Shown piece by piece: positions 41,565-49,651 of a stretch of DNA of 64,000 nt (position 1 is the first letter of the stretch; the number at the start of each line of letters is the position of its first letter). Both the position numbers and the translations under genes were made by a program. Where the stretch lies: the NCBI RefSeq assembly GCF_000384235.1, contig NZ_KB913033.1, positions 1,867,164-1,931,163 on the forward strand, in the 5' to 3' direction. Source of the DNA: Hydrogenovibrio halophilus DSM 15072. GTDB taxonomy: Bacteria > Pseudomonadota > Gammaproteobacteria > Thiomicrospirales > Thiomicrospiraceae. The notes under the pieces are model-generated. The model was given only the letters and a program-made list of their open reading frames with translations, made no database searches and was not told the origin of the DNA.

Positions 41565-42391
41565 TATTTTTGGGTGGTGTTTTTGGGTTGAGGCTGGTTG
41601 CCGGTGCCCGACTCGGCTCTTTTGGCATCGGGGTTGCGGGCCACCTTGATTTCCACCCGCCGGTTCTCGGCCTGGTTTTCGGGAATCGGGCGACCGAACT
41701 CATCCTCGTTCGGGGCTTTGGGGCGCGTATCGGCATAGCCGATGGCCTTGAGCCGGTGTTTGTCGATGCCGCTTTCAAAAAAGATTTTCAGCACCGAAAT
41801 GGCACGGCCCGAGGACAAGGCCCAGTTGGAAGGAAAACGGGTGGTGCTGATTGGCACATCATCGGTATGGCCTTCGATTTCGATCAGGTAATTGGGCAGC
41901 GGAAAGGCTTTGATTTCATCCGCTACCGACCGCAATAACCGCTGCGATTCCGGCGAAAGATCGGTGGACGCACTTCTGAACAGCAGCTCCCCCGGCAGAT
42001 CGATCCGCAGTTCGTTCTCGTTGAGGTTCAGCGCTTCTTCGGGCGAGATGTCATGCGTTTCCAGAATTTCCGAAAGATTGGTTTCCAGTTTTTCCAGCGG
42101 GTTGACCACTTCTTCTTTTTTCAGCAGTTCGTGCCCCAGACTGGTCTGCAAGGCTTCGAATTTGGTCTGGCTGATTTCAGAGATGGAAAAGATCAGAACA
42201 AAAAACGCCAAGATCAAGGTCACGGCATCGGCATAGGTGATCAGCCACTCGTCCTGAGAGTTTTCCCCCAGATTGGCTTTTTGAAAAGTGCGGCAACGCC
42301 GCGTGGAATGCGGCCCTGCGGTATTGGGATTGGTTTTCGGGGCTTCCCGGTTTTTGGGTTCCGGCCGCTTGGGCATCTGGACTTCCGGCAT
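41564..42391 (-). CDS. MotB-like OmpA-domain stator protein
   Basis: A 275-aa protein with one N-terminal membrane segment at about residues 48-68 carrying the ion-binding Asp55 (WLITYADAVTLILAFF), a coiled linker, and a C-terminal OmpA/MotB peptidoglycan-binding domain at about 140-255 (IEIEGHTDDVPIS, SSGRAISVLKIFF, RRVEIKV). Pairs with the upstream MotA-like protein to form an ion-driven stator. An unusual N-terminal extension of about 40 residues rich in P, K, R and N precedes the membrane segment. No flagellar genes are near, so a stator for flagella is likely but another energised role (Zor- or Agl-type) is possible. Good GGAGG ribosome site. Confidence 0.88.
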   Translation of the reverse strand: MPEVQMPKRPEPKNREAPKTNPNTAGPHSTRRCRTFQKANLGENSQDEWLITYADAVTLILAFFVLIFSISEISQTKFEALQTSLGHELLKKEEVVNPLEKLETNLSEILETHDISPEEALNLNENELRIDLPGELLFRSASTDLSPESQRLLRSVADEIKAFPLPNYLIEIEGHTDDVPISTTRFPSNWALSSGRAISVLKIFFESGIDKHRLKAIGYADTRPKAPNEDEFGRPIPENQAENRRVEIKVARNPDAKRAESGTGNQPQPKNTTQK

Positions 42392-42406
42392 AAATCCTCC
42401 AGCCGA

Positions 42407-43201
42407 TCAGGCGCGCGTAAACTGATGGCGCGGATCAAGAAAGGCGTTCATAGCGTCTTGAATGTGCATGGGGGACGCCCCTTCAGCCAGCAGGAAAACG
42501 CCTTCGGTCAGAATGTGATTGCGATAGGCTTCCAGATCCTGTTTCTGTTCGACCTTTTTGGCGGCCGGTTTGAAAAACAGTTGCGCCATCAGCACCCCGT
42601 ACAGGGTGGTCATCAGCGCCACGGCCAGACCGCCGCCGATTTGGGACGGGTCGCCTTCCATGTTGTTGAGCATGATGATCAGCCCCACCAGGGTCCCGAT
42701 CATGCCGAAGGCCGGGGCGGCCGAGGCCATGGTCATCAGCACCTTGGCCTGCGCCATGCGCCGGTCGTACATGGATTGGCGGGTGTGCTCCAGCAGGGTA
42801 TAGAGTTTTTCGCCCTTGTAGCCGGAAAGCAGATACTCAAACGACTGACCCAGAAAGTTTTCGTCGTCGGCGCGGGAAAGCACCACCGAATTTTCCAGGC
42901 GGCGCAGTCCTTCCTTGCGGACCAGTTTGGACCAGTCAATCAGGACCCCGACGTCTTCGTACAGCTTGCGTGGGTTGACTCTGGCCGAGGCCAGGGTCGC
43001 ACCGATTTCCCGGATGGCCAGCAGCACATTGATGCCTTCAAAGGAAATCATGGCCACGGCCAGCGTGCCCCCCAGAACCATCAGCAGGCTGGAGAGACTG
43101 AAAAACATCATGTAGCTGTCGGTGTTGAGAAACACCGCCAGGGAAAATAGCCCGATACCCAGGATAAAACCCAGTAATGCGGTAAAGGAAATGTTCATCA
43201 T
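42407..43201 (-). CDS. MotA-like stator protein
   Basis: MotA/PomA-type channel subunit of 264 aa with four membrane segments (about residues 6-26, 31-52, 150-170, 184-205) and a large cytoplasmic loop. The TM3 region MASAAPAFGMIGTLVGLIIML, with the conserved Pro and the GMIGTLVG motif, and GGGLAVALMTTLYGVLMA for TM4, are typical. Starts at ATG 43201 or 43198 and is followed 15 bases later by the MotB-like gene. The conserved loop charges used for rotor contact (Arg/Glu in the cytoplasmic part) could not be assigned reliably by eye. Confidence 0.88.
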   Translation of the reverse strand: MMNISFTALLGFILGIGLFSLAVFLNTDSYMMFFSLSSLLMVLGGTLAVAMISFEGINVLLAIREIGATLASARVNPRKLYEDVGVLIDWSKLVRKEGLRRLENSVVLSRADDENFLGQSFEYLLSGYKGEKLYTLLEHTRQSMYDRRMAQAKVLMTMASAAPAFGMIGTLVGLIIMLNNMEGDPSQIGGGLAVALMTTLYGVLMAQLFFKPAAKKVEQKQDLEAYRNHILTEGVFLLAEGASPMHIQDAMNAFLDPRHQFTRA

Positions 43202-43382
43202 GGTGGTTATGTCCGAATAGAAAGACGGTTTTTCAATTGTGTCGTTGCGGCTACTATAGCAAAATAGACACCATCTTAGGAAAGAGCGCTTTGCGCCAGG
43301 TCAAATTTTTGCTCAGACAGGCAGTTTTTTGCCTGGGGCGGATCAGAGGACAAGGCGTCGGAGACGAAAACGGAATGAGGGT

Positions 43383-44855
43383 GTGACGATCAGCGAATTT
43401 TTACAAGACAATCTGTGGCCGCTGGGTCTGTATGCGACCAACATGGTTCTGGTGGTGTTGGTGGTGCTGCACATGCTGTATCAGCGTCGCTCGCCGCAAA
43501 ATCTGATGGCGTGGTTGTTCGCATTGATTCTGCTGCCCTTGATCGGTGTGCTGGTTTATTGGGTGTTCGGTTCCCGCAAATTGCTCTACAAGAAAAACAA
43601 GTCCAATCTGGCGTTTACTCCGTCCGGGAAAGGGACGTTGCCCGGCTCAGGTTCGGTCATGGCCACCGCATTGAAACGCCTGCTCGAACACCATCAATTG
43701 CCGACGACCACGGTCGCCAACTGCGTGCATGCCTACAGCGCCGAAACGCTTTGGCCGGCGTTTGAACAGCGTTTGAAACAGGCACGGCACTGCATTTACC
43801 TGCAAACCTATATTTTTGAGCTGGATGACACCGGGCAGCGTCTGGCCGATTTGCTGGCGGAAAAAGCCAGAGCCGGGCTGGAGGTCAAGCTGCTTCTGGA
43901 CAGTGTCGGCAGTTTTGCTTTGTATCGGCGGCGAAAACGCTTGCGCTTTCTGGAGCAGGCCGGGGTCAAGGTGGCGTTTTTTCAGCCGCTGTTCAAAACC
44001 TTTTTCAATCAGCAGGTCAATCTTCGCAACCACCGCAAGATCTACCTGATTGATCAGACGACGGTGTTCACCGGGGGAATGAACCTGTCCGACGATTACT
44101 TCGGTCCCGACAGAACGGACGCACAGGACGGCGGCAAAGTGCGCTGGGTGGATTGGTTGTTTGAGATCAATGGTCCCAGTGTGGTCACTTACGCTCAGGT
44201 GTTTGCCGAGGACTGGTTTTACACCACCGGTGAGATCGTGTTGCCGCTGACCGAAGACGAGAAAAAACAAAACGGCCTCGCCTCGGGCCAGCAGACTGCG
44301 AAAGAAAGCGATTTTGACCAGGCCTGGTTGCAGGTACTGCCTTCTGGTCCCGATATGGCTGGCGATGTGCTCTTTGAAAGTTTGCTCTATGCCATTTATC
44401 AGGCCAAAGAGCGGATTCAGATTGTTTCGCCGTATTTCATTCCCGACAGCAGCATTATGAGTGCGTTGTTGATTGCGATCAAACGCGGGGTGACGGTGAC
44501 GTTGCTGACTCCGGCAAAATCCGATCATCTGATTTTTGATCTGGGGCGCAGTTCGTATATGCGTGAACTGGCTGAGGCCGGCGGCGAAGTGTTGCTGTAT
44601 CCGTCGGGCATGTTGCACGCCAAACTGGTCGTGTTTGATCGGCAGGCGGTGCTTCTGGGAACGGCCAATCTCGATTACCGGTCTTTGTTCATCAATTACG
44701 AAATGGCCGCGTTTGCCTACAGTGAAGGGCTGCTGGCGGAACTGGGACCGTTTTTGCAGGCACTTCGCTTGAAAAGCGACCGTTTTGTCCCCAAGACCTC
44801 AAAAGGACGCCGTTTGTTTGAGAATCTGACGCGCATTTTTGCGCCAATTTTGTAG
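43383..44855 (+). CDS. Cardiolipin synthase (PLD family)
   Basis: Membrane enzyme of 490 aa that condenses phosphatidylglycerol into cardiolipin. Two N-terminal membrane segments (about residues 14-33 and 40-60), then two phospholipase D halves with HKD motifs: His217 in NHRKIYLIDQ and His412 in HAKLVVFDRQ, each followed by a GxxN segment (GGMN, GTANLD). The start is uncertain: GTG 43383 gives MTISEFLQDNLW, which fits, while an upstream TTG at 43329 would add a basic 18-residue leader. A perfect ACCAGGCCTGGT palindrome lies inside at 44317. The divergent spacer to motA (about 180 bases) shows no certain promoter. Confidence 0.9.
   Translation: MTISEFLQDNLWPLGLYATNMVLVVLVVLHMLYQRRSPQNLMAWLFALILLPLIGVLVYWVFGSRKLLYKKNKSNLAFTPSGKGTLPGSGSVMATALKRLLEHHQLPTTTVANCVHAYSAETLWPAFEQRLKQARHCIYLQTYIFELDDTGQRLADLLAEKARAGLEVKLLLDSVGSFALYRRRKRLRFLEQAGVKVAFFQPLFKTFFNQQVNLRNHRKIYLIDQTTVFTGGMNLSDDYFGPDRTDAQDGGKVRWVDWLFEINGPSVVTYAQVFAEDWFYTTGEIVLPLTEDEKKQNGLASGQQTAKESDFDQAWLQVLPSGPDMAGDVLFESLLYAIYQAKERIQIVSPYFIPDSSIMSALLIAIKRGVTVTLLTPAKSDHLIFDLGRSSYMRELAEAGGEVLLYPSGMLHAKLVVFDRQAVLLGTANLDYRSLFINYEMAAFAYSEGLLAELGPFLQALRLKSDRFVPKTSKGRRLFENLTRIFAPIL
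44317..44328. repeat. Palindrome ACCAGGCCTGGT, copy 5 (inside cardiolipin synthase)
   Basis: Perfect 12-bp palindrome read as GAC-CAG-GCC-TGG (Asp312-Gln-Ala-Trp), in the linker between the two PLD halves where sequence constraint is expected to be low. Confidence 0.8.
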
Positions 44856-44863
44856 CCTTTTCC

Positions 44864-45631
44864 ATGTATCGACCCACGCATACCCCGATTTCGCCGGATT
44901 TTTACACCGATCCGAACACCTGCGCCGTGTTGCCCAACCCGTTTGAGCTGGTAGCCTGGAATGTGCAGAAGACCGATTTCACGCCGTATTCACTGACCGA
45001 ACTCAGTGAGGTGATCCCGGTGCCTCAGGTGGATCTGCTTTCGATGCAGGAGGCGCGAACCCAGGATGGACAGCCCCGGTTTTTCAACCTGCCGTATCTG
45101 ATGGCCCCCAATTTGCAGCGGGGCGGTCGTCATTATGGGGTCGTGACCGCCAGCCGTGTTCAAATGCAGGCGCAGGCACAATGCCTGACCCAGAGCCGGG
45201 AGCTGGGTTGGGCCACGCACAAAACCGCTTTGATTACCCGCCACCCCATGCCCGATGGTCAGTGGTTGACGCACTTGAACATTCATGCGATCAATTTTGT
45301 TTCTCATGCTTTGTTCAAGCAGGAGCTTCAGACCATCTGGCGCCACCTGGCCGAACACAGCGGGCCGATGATTTTGAGTGGCGACTTCAATTCCTGGAAC
45401 CGAACGCGGGCCATGACCCTGCAAAAAGCCACCGACCAACTGGGGCTGAAAAAAGTGGCCTACCCGTCGGACCGGGGCATTCGCCGTCTTAACCGGCAGC
45501 CGTTGGACCATGTGTTTTACCGGGGCCTTGAGGTGGTCTCGGCCGAGGTGCTGTCCGTCCCGCATATCTCGGATCACAACCCCTTGAGCGTCTGTTTTGC
45601 CATGCTGGATGGATCGGCGGGAAACGCGTGA
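44864..45631 (+). CDS. Endonuclease/exonuclease/phosphatase family protein
   Basis: A 255-aa protein of the EEP fold. Visible active-site motifs: WNVQK with the metal-binding Asn near residue 34, a Glu in SMQEAR, LSGDFNSWN around residue 170, and C-terminal LDHVFYRG and SDHNPLSV with the general-base His. It resembles the YafD-like group and may act on nucleic acid or phospholipid head groups. No signal peptide is evident. It starts 8 bases after the cardiolipin synthase stop, so the two are likely co-transcribed; a lipid-related role is only a hint. Confidence 0.8.
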   Translation: MYRPTHTPISPDFYTDPNTCAVLPNPFELVAWNVQKTDFTPYSLTELSEVIPVPQVDLLSMQEARTQDGQPRFFNLPYLMAPNLQRGGRHYGVVTASRVQMQAQAQCLTQSRELGWATHKTALITRHPMPDGQWLTHLNIHAINFVSHALFKQELQTIWRHLAEHSGPMILSGDFNSWNRTRAMTLQKATDQLGLKKVAYPSDRGIRRLNRQPLDHVFYRGLEVVSAEVLSVPHISDHNPLSVCFAMLDGSAGNA

Positions 45632-45730
45632 TTTCTTTTCTTTTGTCTGGGGTGATACACTGTGCAGGCAATCAGATAATGAGATTGAACCCGCTTTTTT
45701 GACGACTCTTTTGACTTCTCCTTTGATGAT

Positions 45731-46363
45731 ATGGATGCCAATGTGAAACCACCCTTGCGTCAACTTCTGCGTGAACAGTTGGCTCCGGCCCATGCCTGGC
45801 TGGAGACCAGTCCGATTGTGGCCGCATTGTTTGACGGCGATTTTGACCGTCTGCAGTACCAGCGTTTACTCTGGGGAATGAAAAGCGGATTCTGTCAGAT
45901 TGAACAGCACTTGCGTTCGTTTCAATCCGATTTTGAACAGGCAGGCCTGGTGGATTTTGCCACTCGCAACCGAAAATGCGAGCGCCTGGACGCCGATCTG
46001 AAGCAGCTCAGACAGATGGGTGAGCCTGCGCTGTGTCTCCATTCTGTTCCCGGCTTTGTCACGTTGCGTCATTTTTCCGCCGCCGCCGGTGCGCTGTATG
46101 TGCTTGAAGGTTCCACACAGGGCGCAAGGCGAATTGCCCCGCTGCTGGAAAAACGATTGGGAGCGGACTTGCCGCTGACGTTTTACCGGGGCGAGGGCGA
46201 GGCCACGGAGGAGATGTGGCAGACATTCTGCCAATGGTTGGATCAGGCCGAAATCGATCCGCATGAAGCGGTTCTGGCAGGCATGGAAGTGTTTGTGCGT
46301 TTGCGCCAGCAGCTGGTGCGAGCCGAAACCGAAGCGGTTGAATGTGGTCGTTGCGTATTGTGA
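45731..46363 (+). CDS. Biliverdin-producing heme oxygenase (BphO-like)
   Basis: Heme oxygenase that opens heme to biliverdin IX-alpha, the chromophore of bacteriophytochromes. The all-helical 210-aa protein has the proximal His candidate His21 (PAHAWLE) and the distal-helix signature GALYVLEGSTQGARRI (around residues 119-134) seen in phytochrome-linked enzymes. Ribosome site is weak (TTTGATGAT before ATG 45731). The bacteriophytochrome gene follows 102 bases later on the same strand, which strongly supports the assignment. Confidence 0.9.
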   Translation: MDANVKPPLRQLLREQLAPAHAWLETSPIVAALFDGDFDRLQYQRLLWGMKSGFCQIEQHLRSFQSDFEQAGLVDFATRNRKCERLDADLKQLRQMGEPALCLHSVPGFVTLRHFSAAAGALYVLEGSTQGARRIAPLLEKRLGADLPLTFYRGEGEATEEMWQTFCQWLDQAEIDPHEAVLAGMEVFVRLRQQLVRAETEAVECGRCVL

Positions 46364-46465
46364 ATGGCGCGACGCCTTGCAAGCCTTCCCCGGGCGTATG
46401 TATCCTGAGCGTTTGATGGCAATGTCAGCGCGCAGAATGGCCATTTCAACATTCAGGAGAATGTT

Positions 46466-49180
46466 TTGTCCCAATTGACCGATGCCCCGACCCTGACCGA
46501 ATGCGATAAAGAGCCGATTCACCGCCCAAATGGGATTCAACCGTGCGGCTGGTGGCTGATGATCGACCCGGCCACCTTCACGGTCATGGCCTGGGCGGGC
46601 GACGGCCTACAGGCCCAGTCGGGTCAGTCTCTGGCCGAAGTCTGGCCGGCATTGATGCCCTCGGTTGAGCGTTATGCAGCCACTTTGAAGGCGTCACCGG
46701 AAAAGACGGTTCTGGCGCATTATGAGCAGGTGACCGATCACACAGGCGATTATGACCTGAGACTGCACCGTCAGGGCGAACAGCTTGTGGTCGAGGTTTC
46801 CCCACAGGCCGATCTCTGGTGTGATGACCTGTCCCTGATGCAGTCCGTCTGCGACCTGTTTGATCAGGCCGATTGGGGAGAGGCCGACCTGCACGATCGC
46901 CTTTGTGCTTTTGTGGAAAAACTGACCGGTTATGACCGGGTCATGCTCTATCGCTTCGGCGAGAACGGTCATGGCGAGGTCATTGGCGAGGCGAAGAAGG
47001 AAAGCCTCTATTCGTATCGGGCCCATCACTTTCCGGCCTCCGACATTCCCAGACAGGCACGGGCGCTGTATGTCACCAACACCGCGCGCTTTATTCATGA
47101 CACCAATGACACTCCGGTTCCCCTGGCGGGGCAGCAGGATGTGGACATGTCCGGTTCGGCGTTGCGGGCCGTGTCGCCGGTTCACATTGAGTACCTGAAA
47201 AACATGGGCGTGCAGGCTTCGATGTCGGTATCGATTGTGGTCGATGGGCGACTTTGGGGGTTGATCGCCTGCCATCATCAAACCCCCAAAACGGTTTCCC
47301 TGGGGAACCTTCGCTGTCTCAACCAGCTGAGCCTTCTGGTCAGCCGGGAATACGCGCATTTGGCATCAATTGATTACTACCGGGACAAGGACCAACTGAT
47401 GTTTGGCCTGGAACGCCTTTTGAACAATGCCCGTCAATGGCTGGTTCAGACAGACAAATCGGCCAGCCACACTCAGCTGTTCCGTTATCTGGCGAACCTG
47501 TTTGATTGCGACAATGTGGTGGTGATGGATGGTCAGAACCATTACGAGGCCTGGCCTTTGCCGGACGGGGTGTTGGAAAAACTGAGCCAGTTTTTGCAGG
47601 AAGACCGTATTTTTTCGACCCGGCATCTGGGCACCTTTTCATTGGATTGGGAAGCCTGGCGAGAGAGCGTTTCCGGGGCGCTTGGCGTGCGTCTGGATCA
47701 GGATGGCAGGCAACAACTGTGGTTGCTGCGGCGTGAAGAGGCGCGCACCCTGGTTTGGGCAGGCAAGCCAGCCAAAGATGCCACCGCAGGGCGCATTTCT
47801 CCCCGAGAATCGTTTGAAGCCTGGCAGGATTTGCAACAAGGCCATTCCCGTCCATGGAGCAGGGCGCAACTGGACGTGGTGAGTGTCGAACTGCGTCATC
47901 GCTTGAATCAGTGGTTTGTGCCGGGCGACCAAGCCTCGGCGTTTTCTCTGCTGAATGACACCAGCACCTGCATGATTGTCACAGATCCCAACCAGGCCGA
48001 CAACCCGATTGTGTTCGTCAACAAAGCGTTTACCCAGTTGTTTGAATACCAACCGGAAGAGGCGAAAGGGCGCAACCCGCGCTTTTTGAATCAGGGGCAG
48101 ATCGATCCCGAGACGGCGCAACGCTTTCATCAGTCGATCAATCAACGCCAGCCTTTCCCAATCATGGTCAAAAATTTCACCAAATCCGGGCGCACCGTCT
48201 GGGTCATGGTGTCCATATCACCGCATTATGATCATCAGGGCCGATTGCAATACCTGATTTCCTCGCAGTATGACCTGACTCAGTTCATGGAAAACCGTTC
48301 TGAGATGTCCTCGGCCCTGACCCAATCGATTCTGGACACGCAGGACAATCTGGTGGTGGTCATGGAAGGAAACAAACCGGCCTATCTGAATCAGTCTTTT
48401 CTGTCGTTTTTTGGTCTGAAAAGCCTGGAAAACTTCCAACAGCGCATTGGTTGTCTCAGTGAACTGTTTGTCGAGGACGAACGCTGTTTTTACCCGCAAA
48501 ATGCTTCAGGAGAGCCCGTCCTGTGGTTGTCGCAGCTTCTGGCACTGCCCGAGCCTCAGCGGGTCGTGTGCATGCTGTCGAAAACCTTTGAACCGCATAT
48601 GTTTAATGTGGGCATTGCCGATTTCGGTCCTGATCGATACATTGTGAATTTCACCGACATCTCGGCCACCATGCAGGAGCAGCAGAACCTGCATCACCTG
48701 GCCATGACCGACCAGTTGACGGGGACCCGAAACCGTACTTTTTTTGACGAGAAGGTGGCTGAGCGCCTGAATGAGATCCAGCAGTCCGGACAGGTCGCAG
48801 GCGTGAGCATCATCGACATCGACTGGTTTAAAGACATCAACGATGCCCATGGACACCTGATCGGCGATGAGGTGCTCAAGGGCCTGGCTGACACCATTGC
48901 CGGTCAGGTGAGACAGGAGGATTGGCTGGTTCGTTGGGGCGGAGAGGAGTTTTTACTGCTCACAGGGCTTAAACAGGCGCAGGCGCAGGAAAAAGTGTTG
49001 CAGGGGATTCGTCAGAGAGTCTCTTCAAGCGCTTTCGGTTCCAAACGGTTGAACCTGACCGTCAGCATTGGCGGTACCTGCATCCAGCCCGGTGAATCGA
49101 TTCATCAGGCCATGGAGCGAGCTGACAAGGCTTTGTATCAATCCAAGGAACAGGGTCGAAACCGGGTGACGGTCGTGTGA
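46466..49180 (+). CDS. Bacteriophytochrome diguanylate cyclase (PAS-GAF-PHY-PAS-PAS-GGDEF)
   Basis: Predicted red/far-red light sensor that makes cyclic-di-GMP; 904 aa, cytosolic. Order: PAS with the biliverdin-binding Cys13 (CDKEPIHRPNGIQPCG, about 1-115), GAF with the PASDIP motif (Asp193) and IACHH (about 120-300), PHY with the tongue motif PRESF at 446-450, a LOV-like PAS (about 490-610), a second PAS (about 615-730) and GGDEF (about 735-904). The cyclase site is GGEEF (825-829) and the RxxD inhibitory site is present (Arg816, Asp819), so feedback control is expected. Start is TTG 46466 with AGGAGA 5 bases upstream. There is no EAL domain. Confidence 0.93.
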   Translation: MSQLTDAPTLTECDKEPIHRPNGIQPCGWWLMIDPATFTVMAWAGDGLQAQSGQSLAEVWPALMPSVERYAATLKASPEKTVLAHYEQVTDHTGDYDLRLHRQGEQLVVEVSPQADLWCDDLSLMQSVCDLFDQADWGEADLHDRLCAFVEKLTGYDRVMLYRFGENGHGEVIGEAKKESLYSYRAHHFPASDIPRQARALYVTNTARFIHDTNDTPVPLAGQQDVDMSGSALRAVSPVHIEYLKNMGVQASMSVSIVVDGRLWGLIACHHQTPKTVSLGNLRCLNQLSLLVSREYAHLASIDYYRDKDQLMFGLERLLNNARQWLVQTDKSASHTQLFRYLANLFDCDNVVVMDGQNHYEAWPLPDGVLEKLSQFLQEDRIFSTRHLGTFSLDWEAWRESVSGALGVRLDQDGRQQLWLLRREEARTLVWAGKPAKDATAGRISPRESFEAWQDLQQGHSRPWSRAQLDVVSVELRHRLNQWFVPGDQASAFSLLNDTSTCMIVTDPNQADNPIVFVNKAFTQLFEYQPEEAKGRNPRFLNQGQIDPETAQRFHQSINQRQPFPIMVKNFTKSGRTVWVMVSISPHYDHQGRLQYLISSQYDLTQFMENRSEMSSALTQSILDTQDNLVVVMEGNKPAYLNQSFLSFFGLKSLENFQQRIGCLSELFVEDERCFYPQNASGEPVLWLSQLLALPEPQRVVCMLSKTFEPHMFNVGIADFGPDRYIVNFTDISATMQEQQNLHHLAMTDQLTGTRNRTFFDEKVAERLNEIQQSGQVAGVSIIDIDWFKDINDAHGHLIGDEVLKGLADTIAGQVRQEDWLVRWGGEEFLLLTGLKQAQAQEKVLQGIRQRVSSSAFGSKRLNLTVSIGGTCIQPGESIHQAMERADKALYQSKEQGRNRVTVV

Positions 49181-49186
49181 AACCGG

Positions 49187-49546
49187 TCAAACCAGTTGAC
49201 CCAATGCCAGTGCGAGCAAGGCATAGGCAATCACAGTCAGAATAAGAATCCGCTTGAGACTTCCGCTGCCGGAGGATTCAAAATACAAACGCGCCAGTTG
49301 TTGTTTTGATGGCTCTTTGCTCCGGCGTTGAGCCCGGCTGTGATTGATGGTTTTGATCACTTTTTTGAACTGTCTTTGCGCTTTGGGCGGCAAATTGACC
49401 TGAATTTTGTGCGCTTCCACCGGGCTGCTGTCGGCCATGCGCACGGCCAGTCGCATCACATTATCGGAATCCAGCTTGGCCAGCTCTTCCTGCAGCTCTG
49501 CGCCTTCCAGATTTAAAATGTAATAATCGAACTTTTGATTTTCCAT
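49187..49546 (-). CDS. Hypothetical tail-anchored protein
   Basis: I do not recognise the family. The 119-aa protein has a soluble, charged N-terminal part (about residues 1-90, with a basic KTINHSRAQRRSKEPSKQQ stretch) and a single C-terminal membrane segment at about 97-117 (LKRILILTVIAYALLALALG), so it should be anchored by its tail with the bulk in the cytoplasm. It converges on the phytochrome gene with a 6-base spacer and reads in the same direction as the chemoreceptor upstream of it. Codon use looks like its neighbours. Confidence 0.6.
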   Translation of the reverse strand: MENQKFDYYILNLEGAELQEELAKLDSDNVMRLAVRMADSSPVEAHKIQVNLPPKAQRQFKKVIKTINHSRAQRRSKEPSKQQLARLYFESSGSGSLKRILILTVIAYALLALALGQLV

Positions 49547-49651
49547 GAACCTGCCGCGAATGCGTTACCAATGAGCCTATGCCCGGACTGTTTCGTTGAG
49601 GCACTACCTTAGCAAAATTATGGCCAAGATAGCGGGCAGATTGCAAGGAAA

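Noticed and set aside
43202-43382. Flagellar sigma-28 promoter before motA
   Set aside because: No TAAA-N15-GCCGATAA-like sequence in the divergent spacer; only weak sigma-70-like hexamers.
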